This document shows positions 35,056-43,778 of a stretch of DNA of 64,000 bases, one piece after another. Position numbers and translations under genes: made by a program. Within the stretch, counting starts at the first letter, position 1, and every line of letters begins with the position of its first letter. The notes under the pieces were generated by a model. The model ran no database searches. It had not been told where the DNA came from and saw nothing but the letters and a program-made list of their open reading frames with translations. This DNA comes from Berkiella_A sp963976875 (GTDB lineage Bacteria; Pseudomonadota; Gammaproteobacteria; Berkiellales; Berkiellaceae), in the NCBI GenBank assembly GCA_963976875.1, contig CAXBML010000006.1, positions 101,689 through 165,688 on the forward strand, read 5' to 3'.

Positions 35056-35931
35056 TTACGCAGCATCTTGTTCTATACCCAAATAGGCGGCTATCACGCG
35101 TTTATCTTCTTTAACTGCTTTGGGGTCGCCTTGGCAAATTATTTCACCATGATCTAATACAATAATATGATCTGAGATAGACATGACCATAGACATATCA
35201 TGTTCAATCAGTAATACCGTGACATGATGGTCTTGGCGTAAGTCTTGTATTTGTTGGCTTAATAAATCCGTTTCTTTAGGATTTAAACCTGCCGCTGGTT
35301 CGTCTAAACATAATAAGCTAGGTTTTGTGCACATACTACGTGCAATCTCTAAGTGCCGTTGTCTGCCATAAGATAGTTCGCCAGCCAGTCTGTTAGCACT
35401 ATCGGTTAAACCAAAGATGTCCAGCCAATAATAGGCTTGCTCTATAGCTTGTTTTTCCCATCGTTTAAAGTTTTTGGTTTCAAATAATCCTGCGACTAAG
35501 TTTCTGTTGGCAAACATGTGTTGTGCGACCAAAAGATTCTCTACAACAGACATTTCTTTGAATAAACGAATGTTTTGAAAGGTTCGAGCAATGCCATTAC
35601 GCGCTAATATATGGGAGCCACCTAATAGTTTATAGTATAAAGTTGTTATAAAGTTATGTGGATGTATCCAATGGTGAAAAGTTAATGGCTCACCTAATAC
35701 TTTGCGAATGTTAATATTTTTTTGGTTGTTTGTATAAAGTAAGTTGCCACTGGTCGCTGTATAAAATCCAGTTAAACAATTAAATAGAGTTGTTTTTCCG
35801 GCGCCATTTGGACCAATCAAGGCGGTGATGCTATTTCGCTGCACAGAGAACGTTGTGTCATTTAAGGCCACAATTCCGCCAAATCGCATACCTAAGTTCT
35901 TAATATCTAGAATTAAATCTGAGGTACTCAT
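35056..35931 (-). CDS. livG: Branched-chain amino acid ABC transporter ATP-binding protein LivG
   Basis: 291 residues, about 35 longer than usual. Walker A 'GPNGAGKTT', signature 'LSYGRQRHLE', Walker B 'LLCLDEPAAG' and 'LLIEHDMSMVM' are intact. The extra length is an insertion at about residues 68-105, between the first beta region and the Q-loop 'IARTFQNIRLF', rich in H, N, L and Y. It overlaps livM by four bases. Confidence 0.93.
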   Translation of the reverse strand: MSTSDLILDIKNLGMRFGGIVALNDTTFSVQRNSITALIGPNGAGKTTLFNCLTGFYTATSGNLLYTNNQKNINIRKVLGEPLTFHHWIHPHNFITTLYYKLLGGSHILARNGIARTFQNIRLFKEMSVVENLLVAQHMFANRNLVAGLFETKNFKRWEKQAIEQAYYWLDIFGLTDSANRLAGELSYGRQRHLEIARSMCTKPSLLCLDEPAAGLNPKETDLLSQQIQDLRQDHHVTVLLIEHDMSMVMSISDHIIVLDHGEIICQGDPKAVKEDKRVIAAYLGIEQDAA

Positions 35932-37214
35932 GATTTTTTGTCCTCTGTTTGCATTTTAGGTCGCTCGATCCACTGTCGAATGATACGCACGAGACCCCGT
36001 GGTCGCCATATCATCATCATGACCATTAATAAGCCAAAGCCCAGCATTCGATATTCTGCGAATTCGCGCAATATCTCGGGTAATAGGGTCAGTATAATCG
36101 CAGCTAGAACTACACCTAAGATTGAGCCCATACCCCCTAGTACAACGATGGCTAGAATAATGGCTGATTCTATGAAGGTAAAAGAAGAGGGGTTAATAAA
36201 ACCCTGATAAGCCGCAAAAAAGACCCCCCCGATGCCGCCAATCATCGCGCCCATGCTAAAAGCTGATAACTTAGTGGTCACATGATTAATGCCAAGCGAA
36301 CGACAGGCTATCTCATCTTCTCTTAGGGCCTCCCAAGCTCGGCCAATAGGCATACGCTGTAAGCGAGAGACAAACTTTAAGATAAAACAAACTAAAATAA
36401 ATAAAACAAAATAAATAAACATGTATTTGTAGCTAGATGAGTAGTCTATGCCAAAATATTCGTGAAATGTCGTTCCGCCTTGTTTTGCTCGACGTGTAAA
36501 TTCCAGGCCTAAGAAAGTGGGAGAAGGTGTAGAAATACCATTGGGGCCATGGGTAAAAGTTGCCCAGTTGTTGAGTACTAATCGAATAATTTCACCAAAC
36601 CCTAAAGTGACAATGGCGAGATAGTCTCCATGCATTCTTAAGACAGGAAAGCCTAATATTGCGCCGAAAGAGGCTGCTAATAGCGCACAAAAAGGAATGG
36701 CCGTCCAAAAGCCTAAGCCTAGATATTCTGCACCTAATGCATAGCCGTATGCACCAACAGCATAAAATGCGACAAACCCTAAGTCTAATAACCCTGCCAA
36801 ACCTACGACAATATTTAAACCCAATCCTAGTAAAACATAAATCAATGCCAAGATGGCAACACTGAGCCAATATTTACTTAAAACGAATGGAACGGTGCAA
36901 GCAATAATAAATACGAGTAATAAAGATTTTCGTATATGGTGAGAGGATTGCTTGACTATGACTTGATGAGCGGCAGAAGGAGAGAGTTTCTGCCACCACT
37001 TTTTATGACTTTGTGTTGTTTGTCCCCAAATGAGTAATAAGCGGCCGCAAAAAACAATGATGCTTATGACTGTGGGACGTATTAGCTCAAACTTAATGGT
37101 AAAGCCTTGTAGTATTAGTCCCGTCATTGGGCCAAAAAGGACAAAAGCAATTAATGCTGATACAAAGGCATCCCATAGGGCTTTACGAATTAGAAATTTA
37201 GAAGTACACATCAT
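35928..37214 (-). CDS. livM: Branched-chain amino acid ABC transporter permease LivM
   Basis: 428 residues with about ten hydrophobic segments, including the N-terminal extension seen in E. coli LivM. The BPD-type permease core is recognisable from 'YVLLGLGLNIVVGLAGLLDL' and the EAA-like loop 'GRAWEALREDEIACRSLG'. The start codon overlaps the stop of livH by one base. It forms the channel with LivH in the inner membrane. Confidence 0.94.
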   Translation of the reverse strand: MMCTSKFLIRKALWDAFVSALIAFVLFGPMTGLILQGFTIKFELIRPTVISIIVFCGRLLLIWGQTTQSHKKWWQKLSPSAAHQVIVKQSSHHIRKSLLLVFIIACTVPFVLSKYWLSVAILALIYVLLGLGLNIVVGLAGLLDLGFVAFYAVGAYGYALGAEYLGLGFWTAIPFCALLAASFGAILGFPVLRMHGDYLAIVTLGFGEIIRLVLNNWATFTHGPNGISTPSPTFLGLEFTRRAKQGGTTFHEYFGIDYSSSYKYMFIYFVLFILVCFILKFVSRLQRMPIGRAWEALREDEIACRSLGINHVTTKLSAFSMGAMIGGIGGVFFAAYQGFINPSSFTFIESAIILAIVVLGGMGSILGVVLAAIILTLLPEILREFAEYRMLGFGLLMVMMMIWRPRGLVRIIRQWIERPKMQTEDKKS

Positions 37215-38131
37215 TACACCTTCTCAACTTCGGGTGAGCCTAATAACCCACTGGGTTTAAATATGAGCACTAAAATTAACACGGCAAAGGCGAAGACATC
37301 TTTATAGTCTACATCGATATAACCTGAGAAGAGTGACTCAGCCATACCTAGAATTAAACCACCTAACATTGCACCTGGTAATGAACCAATACCACCCAGT
37401 ACCGCTGCTGTAAAAGCTTTAATACCCACCACAAAGCCAATATGAAAATTAAAGGAGCCATAGTTTAACGAGACGAGAATCCCAGCTATTGCGGCCATGA
37501 TGGCGCCAATGACAAATACTGAGGGGATAATTTTATCGACTGGAATCCCTAAAACATTGGCCATAGTCATATCTTGTTGGGTGGCACGCATCGCTCGGCC
37601 CAGTTTTGTTTTGGATATGAGCAATGTGAGCAACACCATACTAATAATCGTTGTTATTATAATTAATAATTGTACTTGTGAGATTTGAAGAAAATGGTTT
37701 TCGCTACCCAAACGCCAATGACCGTCAATGAGAGCCGGTATACCCTGACTGCGAGCACCCTGACCGACGCGAACGTAATTTTGTAATAAGAGAGACATTC
37801 CAATGGCAGATATGAGAGGCGCTAAACGAGATGAGCCTCTCAAGGGTTTGTAAGCCACTCTTTCTATTGTCCATCCATATAATGCTGTGACAGCGAGCGT
37901 TAGTATTAATGTCAGTGCTAGGGCTAGCGGAATAGCCGTAATGCCTAACACACCTAACAAAGCCAAAAATATAGCGGCTAAGTAGGCAGAGATCATATAA
38001 ACATCACCATGGGCGAAGTTAATCATGCCAATGATGCCATAAACCATGGTATAGCCTATGGCAATCAGTCCATATATAGAGCCTAGTACTAAGCCATTAA
38101 TTAGTTGTTGACCTAAAACAATCCAGTCCAT
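37214..38131 (-). CDS. livH: Branched-chain amino acid ABC transporter permease LivH
   Basis: 305 residues, normal length, hydrophobic throughout. Signatures: 'GLVLGSIYGLIAIGYTMVYG' at the N-terminus, 'GRAMRATQQDMTMANVLGI' (cytoplasmic EAA loop) and 'AFTAAVLGGIGSLPGAMLGG'. It heads the livHMGF run; the binding-protein gene livK lies upstream across a 202-base gap filled by two repeat elements. Confidence 0.95.
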   Translation of the reverse strand: MDWIVLGQQLINGLVLGSIYGLIAIGYTMVYGIIGMINFAHGDVYMISAYLAAIFLALLGVLGITAIPLALALTLILTLAVTALYGWTIERVAYKPLRGSSRLAPLISAIGMSLLLQNYVRVGQGARSQGIPALIDGHWRLGSENHFLQISQVQLLIIITTIISMVLLTLLISKTKLGRAMRATQQDMTMANVLGIPVDKIIPSVFVIGAIMAAIAGILVSLNYGSFNFHIGFVVGIKAFTAAVLGGIGSLPGAMLGGLILGMAESLFSGYIDVDYKDVFAFAVLILVLIFKPSGLLGSPEVEKV

Positions 38132-38178
38132 GGTTTTGCCTTTAATATTATATTTATTATCATATTCTCTAGTGGCAC

Positions 38179-38234
38179 TGTCCTTCTCCTGATGTCAGGA
38201 GAAGGTGCCCGTAGAGCGGATGAGGTTAGATAAG
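38179..38234. repeat. Dispersed palindromic repeat, family B, copy 2
   Basis: The 24-base palindrome at 38182-38205 is identical to that at 3867-3890, and the following GCGGATGAGGTTAGATAA matches the tail of copy 1. It lies in the livK-livH gap, next to a family A copy. Confidence 0.75.
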
Positions 38235-38259
38235 AAGAAAGCTAAAAAATATTACTTGT

Positions 38260-38320
38260 TAACCCTCACCAGGCCTACGGCCGTCCTCTCCCAGTATTGG
38301 GAGAGGGAGCAGATTCGCTT
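38260..38320 (-). repeat. Dispersed palindromic repeat, family A, copy 2 (inverted)
   Basis: On the minus strand it reads AGCGAATCTGCTCCCTCTCC, then the TGGGAGAGGACGG block, GTAGGCCTGGTGAGGGTTAA, almost the same as the copy at 55532-55596. It begins 13 bases after the livK stop and may terminate or attenuate livK to livH read-through. Confidence 0.75.
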
Positions 38321-38333
38321 CGGTTATCAATAC

Positions 38334-39464
38334 TTACTTATCATACTCAAAATACTTTCCTGATTTATCCCAATAGTACATGACATAATCGGATTTTTTG
38401 AGGTCGCCTTTATTGTTCCAAGATTTTTCACCCATCACCGTGGTGACAGGGTTTAATTTTAGCCATTGTGCAAGGTTTTCACCTTCGACTGATTTGGCGC
38501 TATTCATTGCTTGGGCAATAATTTGTAATGTGGCATAAGCGTAAAGGGTATAGCCTTCTGGTTCATACCCATTATCTCGAAACTGAGTGACGACTTTTTT
38601 TCCTGTGGATAATTTTCGGGGATCGGCACCAAATGTCATAAAGACGTTGCGAACCATTTTGGGTCCGCCAGCAGAAATCACAAAGTCTTCTGAGACAATC
38701 CCATCTCCTGCGATAAAAGGTATTTCGCTGCCTTGTTCGCGCAGTTGTCTGACCAAAGGCCCGGCTTCAGTATGCAGGCCACCAAAATATAAGGCATCTG
38801 CTTTAACTTGTTTTAATTTTGTGATTAAGGCATTAAAATCTTTTTCACCGCGGGTTAAGCCTTCGTATAATACAACCTTGCCGCCCAAAGTTTTAAGTTG
38901 TTTTTGCATGGCATCGGCTAAGCCTTTGCCATAGGTGTCTTTGTCATGAATGACAGCAACGTTTTTGGCTTTTAAGTCATCAACAATAAAACTAGCGGCC
39001 ACAACACCTTGTTGATCATCTCGTCCGCAGGTTCGAAATACGTTGTGTAGACCTCGATCTGTGACGGTTGGGTTGGTCGATGCAGGGGTGATCATAATGA
39101 TATCTGCATCAGCATATATTTCAGATGCGGGTATAGTGGATGAAGAGCAAAAGTGTCCAATCACAGCATTAACTTCTTCGTGGTCAACAATACGATTGGC
39201 AACGGATACGGCTTGTTTGGGCTCGCAGGCATCATCGGCTTGTATAAGTTCAATACTTTTTCCCAGGACACCACCGTGTTGATTAATATCTTCAGCGGCT
39301 TGTTTTGCACCACGCCAAAGTTGTTCGCCAAAAGCAGCATATGCGCCAGATAATGGGCCTGCAATGCCAATCTTGATAGTGTCTTCGTCAGCGAGCGCTA
39401 TATTGAATGGTAGTATAGCGATGAGTGTGGCGATGCTCAACCAGCTTATAGATATTTTAAACAC
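38334..39464 (-). CDS. livK: Branched-chain amino acid-binding periplasmic protein
   Basis: 376 residues from a GTG at 39464 that gives a proper signal peptide ('FKISISWLSIATLIAIL', cleavage near 'NIALA'); the ATG-initiated longer frame would bury it. Mature protein starts 'DEDTIKIGIAGPLSGAYAAFG', the standard start of a Leu/Ile/Val-binding protein, with 'HFCSSSTIPASEIY' and 'ITPASTNPTVTDRG' contributing the amino-acid site. It delivers substrate to LivHMGF. Confidence 0.92.
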   Translation of the reverse strand: MFKISISWLSIATLIAILPFNIALADEDTIKIGIAGPLSGAYAAFGEQLWRGAKQAAEDINQHGGVLGKSIELIQADDACEPKQAVSVANRIVDHEEVNAVIGHFCSSSTIPASEIYADADIIMITPASTNPTVTDRGLHNVFRTCGRDDQQGVVAASFIVDDLKAKNVAVIHDKDTYGKGLADAMQKQLKTLGGKVVLYEGLTRGEKDFNALITKLKQVKADALYFGGLHTEAGPLVRQLREQGSEIPFIAGDGIVSEDFVISAGGPKMVRNVFMTFGADPRKLSTGKKVVTQFRDNGYEPEGYTLYAYATLQIIAQAMNSAKSVEGENLAQWLKLNPVTTVMGEKSWNNKGDLKKSDYVMYYWDKSGKYFEYDK

Positions 39465-39504
39465 GATATCTTCTTCCTTGATTAGTGATGAATGTAAAAT
39501 TAGT

Positions 39505-40269
39505 TCAGTATTTTTGATAACCTTGTGAGTTTTGCCCTTGTCGCATTCTGAGATCATGCAATAGCATTAGCCCAATACAAAAAGAAAAAGGAGCGATTAG
39601 GCTTTGTAGCAAAATATGTATTGTAAATGCTATAAGATAAAAATAGGGTAAATCTAAACTAAACTGAGAAAAAACAGCAACCATTAGGATAAACATTATC
39701 ATGTTGAGAGAGATGAAAAGTAATAAGGGGACACTCATTACGATAAAGCTATGCCACCAATGGCCCCAAATTAAGCGATGACTTGATAGTAAAGCCATAA
39801 ACACGCCTTTATTTTCATTGAGTACTAAAAAGAAGCAAAGCATTAATGAGATAGAGAGAATGAATCCCGGGACCACGAGCAGTGCGGTACCACTGAGTAC
39901 ACAAATAACATACAATAAAGTAACCAGCAAAAGAGGAATAAAGCGGCTGATACCGTGTCTTATAGATTGTAGGAGGGTACTTTTTAAGTTATGGGCTTCA
40001 CAATGTAACTTAAAGACTAAGGCGGCAGTCAAAACAAATGAGCAGCCCCATGCCAAGGCCAAAGATAACTTATAAAATAAACTTGTTTCTAGCGCAGGCA
40101 TATGGCCTGCTTGCTGTGGTAGCAAGTGGGGCCAGTAAAGAGGTAATAAAAAGCAGAGCATTGCTAAAAATGACAAAGTAAAACATCTGACCCATGTAGA
40201 CTTATAAAGGATAAAACCACTTTCTATTATTTCAGTTGAGTTGCCCGGCTTGCTATTAAGAGTAAACAT
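39505..40269 (-). CDS. Multi-pass membrane protein, YciC-like
   Basis: 254 residues with about six membrane segments. The middle reads 'LLVVPGFILSISLMLCFFLV' followed by 'KGVFMALLSSHRLIWGHWW', a pattern shared by YciC/DUF7847-type proteins (paired helices with a short amphipathic loop and a tryptophan-rich turn). Function of the family is poorly defined, with a proposed role in envelope homeostasis. It diverges from the yadGH operon. Confidence 0.65.
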   Translation of the reverse strand: MFTLNSKPGNSTEIIESGFILYKSTWVRCFTLSFLAMLCFLLPLYWPHLLPQQAGHMPALETSLFYKLSLALAWGCSFVLTAALVFKLHCEAHNLKSTLLQSIRHGISRFIPLLLVTLLYVICVLSGTALLVVPGFILSISLMLCFFLVLNENKGVFMALLSSHRLIWGHWWHSFIVMSVPLLLFISLNMIMFILMVAVFSQFSLDLPYFYLIAFTIHILLQSLIAPFSFCIGLMLLHDLRMRQGQNSQGYQKY

Positions 40270-40341
40270 TGTAACTTACTATTTGTTGAACCTTACATAC
40301 ATGATACTCTAAAAAATAAGTATTTAGGACAGTTTGAAATT

Positions 40342-41262
40342 ATGAAAGCACTATCAATTAGAAATTTAACAAAACAATATTCCGAAGGAACCTGGGCATT
40401 AAAAGGAATTGATCTTGATGTAGACGAGGGAGATTTTTTTGGCTTGTTGGGGCCAAACGGGGCAGGTAAATCCACAGCCATCGGTATCATTTCAACACTG
40501 ATAAATAAGTCGGATGGTGAAATTAAAATATTTGGTGAGAATTTAGAAACAAATAGTAGCGCTGCTAAGTTGCAATTAGGTTTAGTACCTCAAGAATTTA
40601 ATTTTAATATTTTTGAAAAAATAATTAATATTTTAGTAGGGCAAGCGGGATACTATGGTATTCCGTATGACATTGCTCGAGAGCGAGCAGAAGATTTACT
40701 TAAGAAATTAGATTTGTGGAGTAAAGCGAATCTTTCTGCCAATACACTTTCAGGCGGCATGAAAAGGCGCTTAATGATTGCCAGAGGGTTGATTCATCAG
40801 CCCAAATTATTGATCTTAGATGAGCCAACTGCAGGGGTTGATATAGAGTTGAGACGCTTTATGTGGGAATTTTTGAAAGAGCTGAACGAACAGGGCACAA
40901 CAATAATATTAACCACACATTATCTAGAAGAAGCGGAGCATCTTTGTCGTAATGTTGCCATTATAGATCATGGTGAAATAATAGAACATACGAGTGTTAA
41001 AAATCTGATTAGCCAAACAAATCAAGAGACCTATATATTAGATCTAAAGACTGCGATTGTTGACACCCCAATATTGGAGGGCTTTGAGTGCATTTTATCT
41101 GGAGACTCTACTTTAGAGGTGAGCTTTCAGCGCCCATTAAATCTGAACATATTATTTGAAAAATTAATAGAACAAGGTTATGAAGTGTTAAGTTTACGCA
41201 ACAAAGTGAATCGTCTTGAAGAATTCTTTTTGGCCAGAGTGGCACAGGGGCAAAAAAAATAA
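40342..41262 (+). CDS. yadG: ABC-2 type exporter ATP-binding protein, YadG-like
   Basis: 306 residues. Walker A 'GPNGAGKST', signature 'LSGGMKRRLM', Walker B 'LLILDEPTAGVD' and 'LTTHYLEEAEHL' are intact. It stands next to the YadH-like permease with overlapping stop and start, giving a complete two-gene exporter. The substrate is not known for this family. Confidence 0.9.
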   Translation: MKALSIRNLTKQYSEGTWALKGIDLDVDEGDFFGLLGPNGAGKSTAIGIISTLINKSDGEIKIFGENLETNSSAAKLQLGLVPQEFNFNIFEKIINILVGQAGYYGIPYDIARERAEDLLKKLDLWSKANLSANTLSGGMKRRLMIARGLIHQPKLLILDEPTAGVDIELRRFMWEFLKELNEQGTTIILTTHYLEEAEHLCRNVAIIDHGEIIEHTSVKNLISQTNQETYILDLKTAIVDTPILEGFECILSGDSTLEVSFQRPLNLNILFEKLIEQGYEVLSLRNKVNRLEEFFLARVAQGQKK

Positions 41263-42032
41263 TGAATGCACATAATATTATTGCACTACATACATTAATA
41301 CGCAGAGAAGTGTTGCGCTTTACGCGTATATGGACCCAAACTTTACTGCCATCTCCTATTTCTATGATTTTATATTTTGTTATATTTGGAAGTTTGATAG
41401 GGCCAAGAATTGGCGAGTTAGATGGTTTTTCTTATGTGGAGTACATTGCGCCTGGGTTAATCATGATGGCAATCATCAATAATTCCTATGCGAATGTCGT
41501 GGGTTCATTTTTTGGCTCTAAGTTCCAAAAAAACATTGAAGAAATGTATGTTTCTCCTATGTCTAGTTTAAGTATTTTACTCGGGTTTACGCTGGGGGGG
41601 GTTATTCGGGGGCTTTTGGTTGGCTTAATTGTTAGTGTTGTTGCGCTCTTTTTTACCAACATACAAATATATCATTTTTGGATCATATTATTGGTAGCAT
41701 TTTTCTCAGCTTTATTATTTTCGCTGGCTGGATTATTAAATGCAATTTTTTCAAAGAAATTTGATGATATCAGTATTGTGCCGACATTTATTTTAACGCC
41801 TTTGACTTATTTGGGCGGTGTTTTTTACTCTATTCATATGTTGCCTTCTTTTTGGCAAAAAGTATCTTATTTTAACCCTATGTTGTATATGGTTAATGCT
41901 TTTCGATATGGTATGTTAGGAGTGAGCGATATTCCTATAGTAGGCGCTCTAAGCTTTTTAGGGATTTTTTGCGCTCTGTTATTTGCAGTCGATTGGTGGA
42001 TGCTAGAAAAAGGAGTCGGCATTAAAAACTAA
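41262..42032 (+). CDS. yadH: ABC-2 type exporter permease, YadH-like
   Basis: 256 residues with six membrane segments in the ABC-2 arrangement: 'RREVLRFTRIWTQTLLPSPI' at the N-terminus, 'SKFQKNIEEMYVSPMS' and 'LTPLTYLGGVFYSIHMLP' as family signatures. It pairs with YadG in the inner membrane. A hypothetical gene follows 33 bases later and may be in the same transcript. Confidence 0.9.
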   Translation: MNAHNIIALHTLIRREVLRFTRIWTQTLLPSPISMILYFVIFGSLIGPRIGELDGFSYVEYIAPGLIMMAIINNSYANVVGSFFGSKFQKNIEEMYVSPMSSLSILLGFTLGGVIRGLLVGLIVSVVALFFTNIQIYHFWIILLVAFFSALLFSLAGLLNAIFSKKFDDISIVPTFILTPLTYLGGVFYSIHMLPSFWQKVSYFNPMLYMVNAFRYGMLGVSDIPIVGALSFLGIFCALLFAVDWWMLEKGVGIKN

Positions 42033-42065
42033 AAAAATTTGCGATATGTGTACAAGGAGGTACAG

Positions 42066-42896
42066 ATGCTTGCAGAGGGACCACAAGCGCAAGAAGAACA
42101 AGCGCAAAAAGAACAAACAAAGTCTGAGCATCCTGTCGAGGGGAATAAAACGGCAGAAGATGAGCCTGCACCCACGCCCATATATGAAATGAATGATATT
42201 ATTCGTGTCATGATGGGCATGCATAAACATTTATTAGAATACTTTAATCCGGAGGGCTCGTTTCATCAGTTTTTACTGAGACGAGATGGAGATAATAGTA
42301 TTGGGTTTGTATTTGCTCATCGACTGTCTGAGTATATACCCCACGTTAAAATAGCCACAACTGACATCAAAACAATCAGAGATTTGTATATTGATGCACT
42401 AGAGCAAATGCCTAGCTCTCAAGGTTTCTCTATGTTGCAATATTTGAGGCGAACCAACAGAAACCTATATGGTTTTCTCAAATTGAATATGCATATATTA
42501 GATATGCTTTATCAAGAATACCGATATGATAGGCAGAGAAGAGCTTATCTTAATCGATTAGAGCGCCAACTATACCATGAGAGAATAGCCCAGGAGTCTA
42601 GACTAGCAGAACAAACTAAATTAATGGCCCAAGCGCCCGAGCTGGATGATATGGCGCCGCCAGATGACTGGCTATTGACACCCGAAGATTTTTTATCGAG
42701 GCCTGAAGACCAACCATCTTGCTGCTTTTCCCAAGCCTTAAATGCTATATGCCATGTATTTTCTAGTTTGAAAATTGGCTGTCAAAATGGGGCTGATGAT
42801 GAGCATGGATATGTCAGCCTGGACGAGTTAGAAGCTTCTAGGGATACAGATCATGGTCTTATGCAACGCGAGCAAAAGTTAGAAGCAAGGCTCTAA
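42066..42896 (+). CDS. Hypothetical soluble protein, candidate effector
   Basis: 276 residues from the ATG at 42066 behind AAGGAGG. The N-terminal 45 residues are Gln/Glu/Pro-rich and disordered, the middle is helical ('HKHLLEYFNPEGSFHQFL', 'RRAYLNRLERQLYHERIAQE') and the tail is acidic with a cluster of cysteines ('PSCCFSQALNAICHVF'). No domain is recognised, and there is no signal peptide or membrane segment. It is close enough to yadH to share its transcript, but the content does not link it to transport. Its stop codon overlaps that of plsC on the other strand. Confidence 0.5.
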   Translation: MLAEGPQAQEEQAQKEQTKSEHPVEGNKTAEDEPAPTPIYEMNDIIRVMMGMHKHLLEYFNPEGSFHQFLLRRDGDNSIGFVFAHRLSEYIPHVKIATTDIKTIRDLYIDALEQMPSSQGFSMLQYLRRTNRNLYGFLKLNMHILDMLYQEYRYDRQRRAYLNRLERQLYHERIAQESRLAEQTKLMAQAPELDDMAPPDDWLLTPEDFLSRPEDQPSCCFSQALNAICHVFSSLKIGCQNGADDEHGYVSLDELEASRDTDHGLMQREQKLEARL

Positions 42897-43639
42897 TCTA
42901 AATAACGTTTTTGCCAGTCTAAATAGAGCTGTTCTACAAACTCACAATATTCTTCTTTGCTGTTAAATTGTGATGGGTAAATGGCATCATAAACATAATA
43001 GTTGACGCGGCGATTAGGGGCCGTAAAAATCGTCCACAGTTTATGTAATAAGTGTTGGTTTTGCCACTCAAATTTTTCTTGCGCCTCATAATGCAGAAAA
43101 ATGGGCAATACAGGGACATTTGCTTTAATGGATAAGTCAAATACACCATAGCGAAATGGCGTATGTATGCGCCTACCTTTGCAGCCACCTTCGGGATAGA
43201 TGCCAATAGATTCCCCAGATTTTAGGGCTTCTAACAAACTGTCTGAGGCCAGGCTCCGGGAATTTTTGCACTCTCTATCAACATATAAAGTGCCAATAAC
43301 ATAACTTAATCGACCGACTAAAAACCAGTTGCGCACTTCTTTTTTAGCAAGAAATTTAACTTTAAATGCGGATAGTATTCCAATGTCCTCGAAGCAAGAG
43401 GGGTGATTTCCTATGACAATATATTGTTTGGGTAGAGGCCTTTGGTTTTTCTCATGAATAAATAGATCTACGCGCAATGCCCGGATAAACACATGGAACC
43501 AATAGGTTACTAGGTGCGGGAACCAGGTACCCCGCAATTTGTCAGGTAGAAAACTAAGAGTGAATAAAAATAGTGTTAAGATAACAAAATCTATTAGGCC
43601 AATAATGGCATGAATCAAGTAGAATAGGGTCAGTATCAT
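42893..43639 (-). CDS. 1-acyl-glycerol-3-phosphate acyltransferase-like (PlsC family)
   Basis: 248 residues from the ATG at 43639 (an in-frame GTG at 43651 is possible). It has an N-terminal membrane helix and then the acyltransferase domain: 'GNHPSCFEDIG' gives H-x4-E rather than the usual H-x4-D, followed directly by D, and 'IYPEGGCKGRR' replaces the common 'FPEGTRS'. 'VLPIFLHYEA' resembles block IV. The family acylates lysophosphatidate or related acceptors at the inner membrane. With both key blocks variant, the acceptor may differ from lysophosphatidate. Confidence 0.75.
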   Translation of the reverse strand: MILTLFYLIHAIIGLIDFVILTLFLFTLSFLPDKLRGTWFPHLVTYWFHVFIRALRVDLFIHEKNQRPLPKQYIVIGNHPSCFEDIGILSAFKVKFLAKKEVRNWFLVGRLSYVIGTLYVDRECKNSRSLASDSLLEALKSGESIGIYPEGGCKGRRIHTPFRYGVFDLSIKANVPVLPIFLHYEAQEKFEWQNQHLLHKLWTIFTAPNRRVNYYVYDAIYPSQFNSKEEYCEFVEQLYLDWQKRYLD

Positions 43640-43778
43640 ATTATGGCACACACTATAGATGAGCTTTATTTATATTAATACTAGTAAGTGGTTTACTACA
43701 AGCAAGTGAAAACTGTTAACACTTACAGATTTCTGTATAATTTTTACAATGACAGCATGATTCAGGAGAGTATATTTC

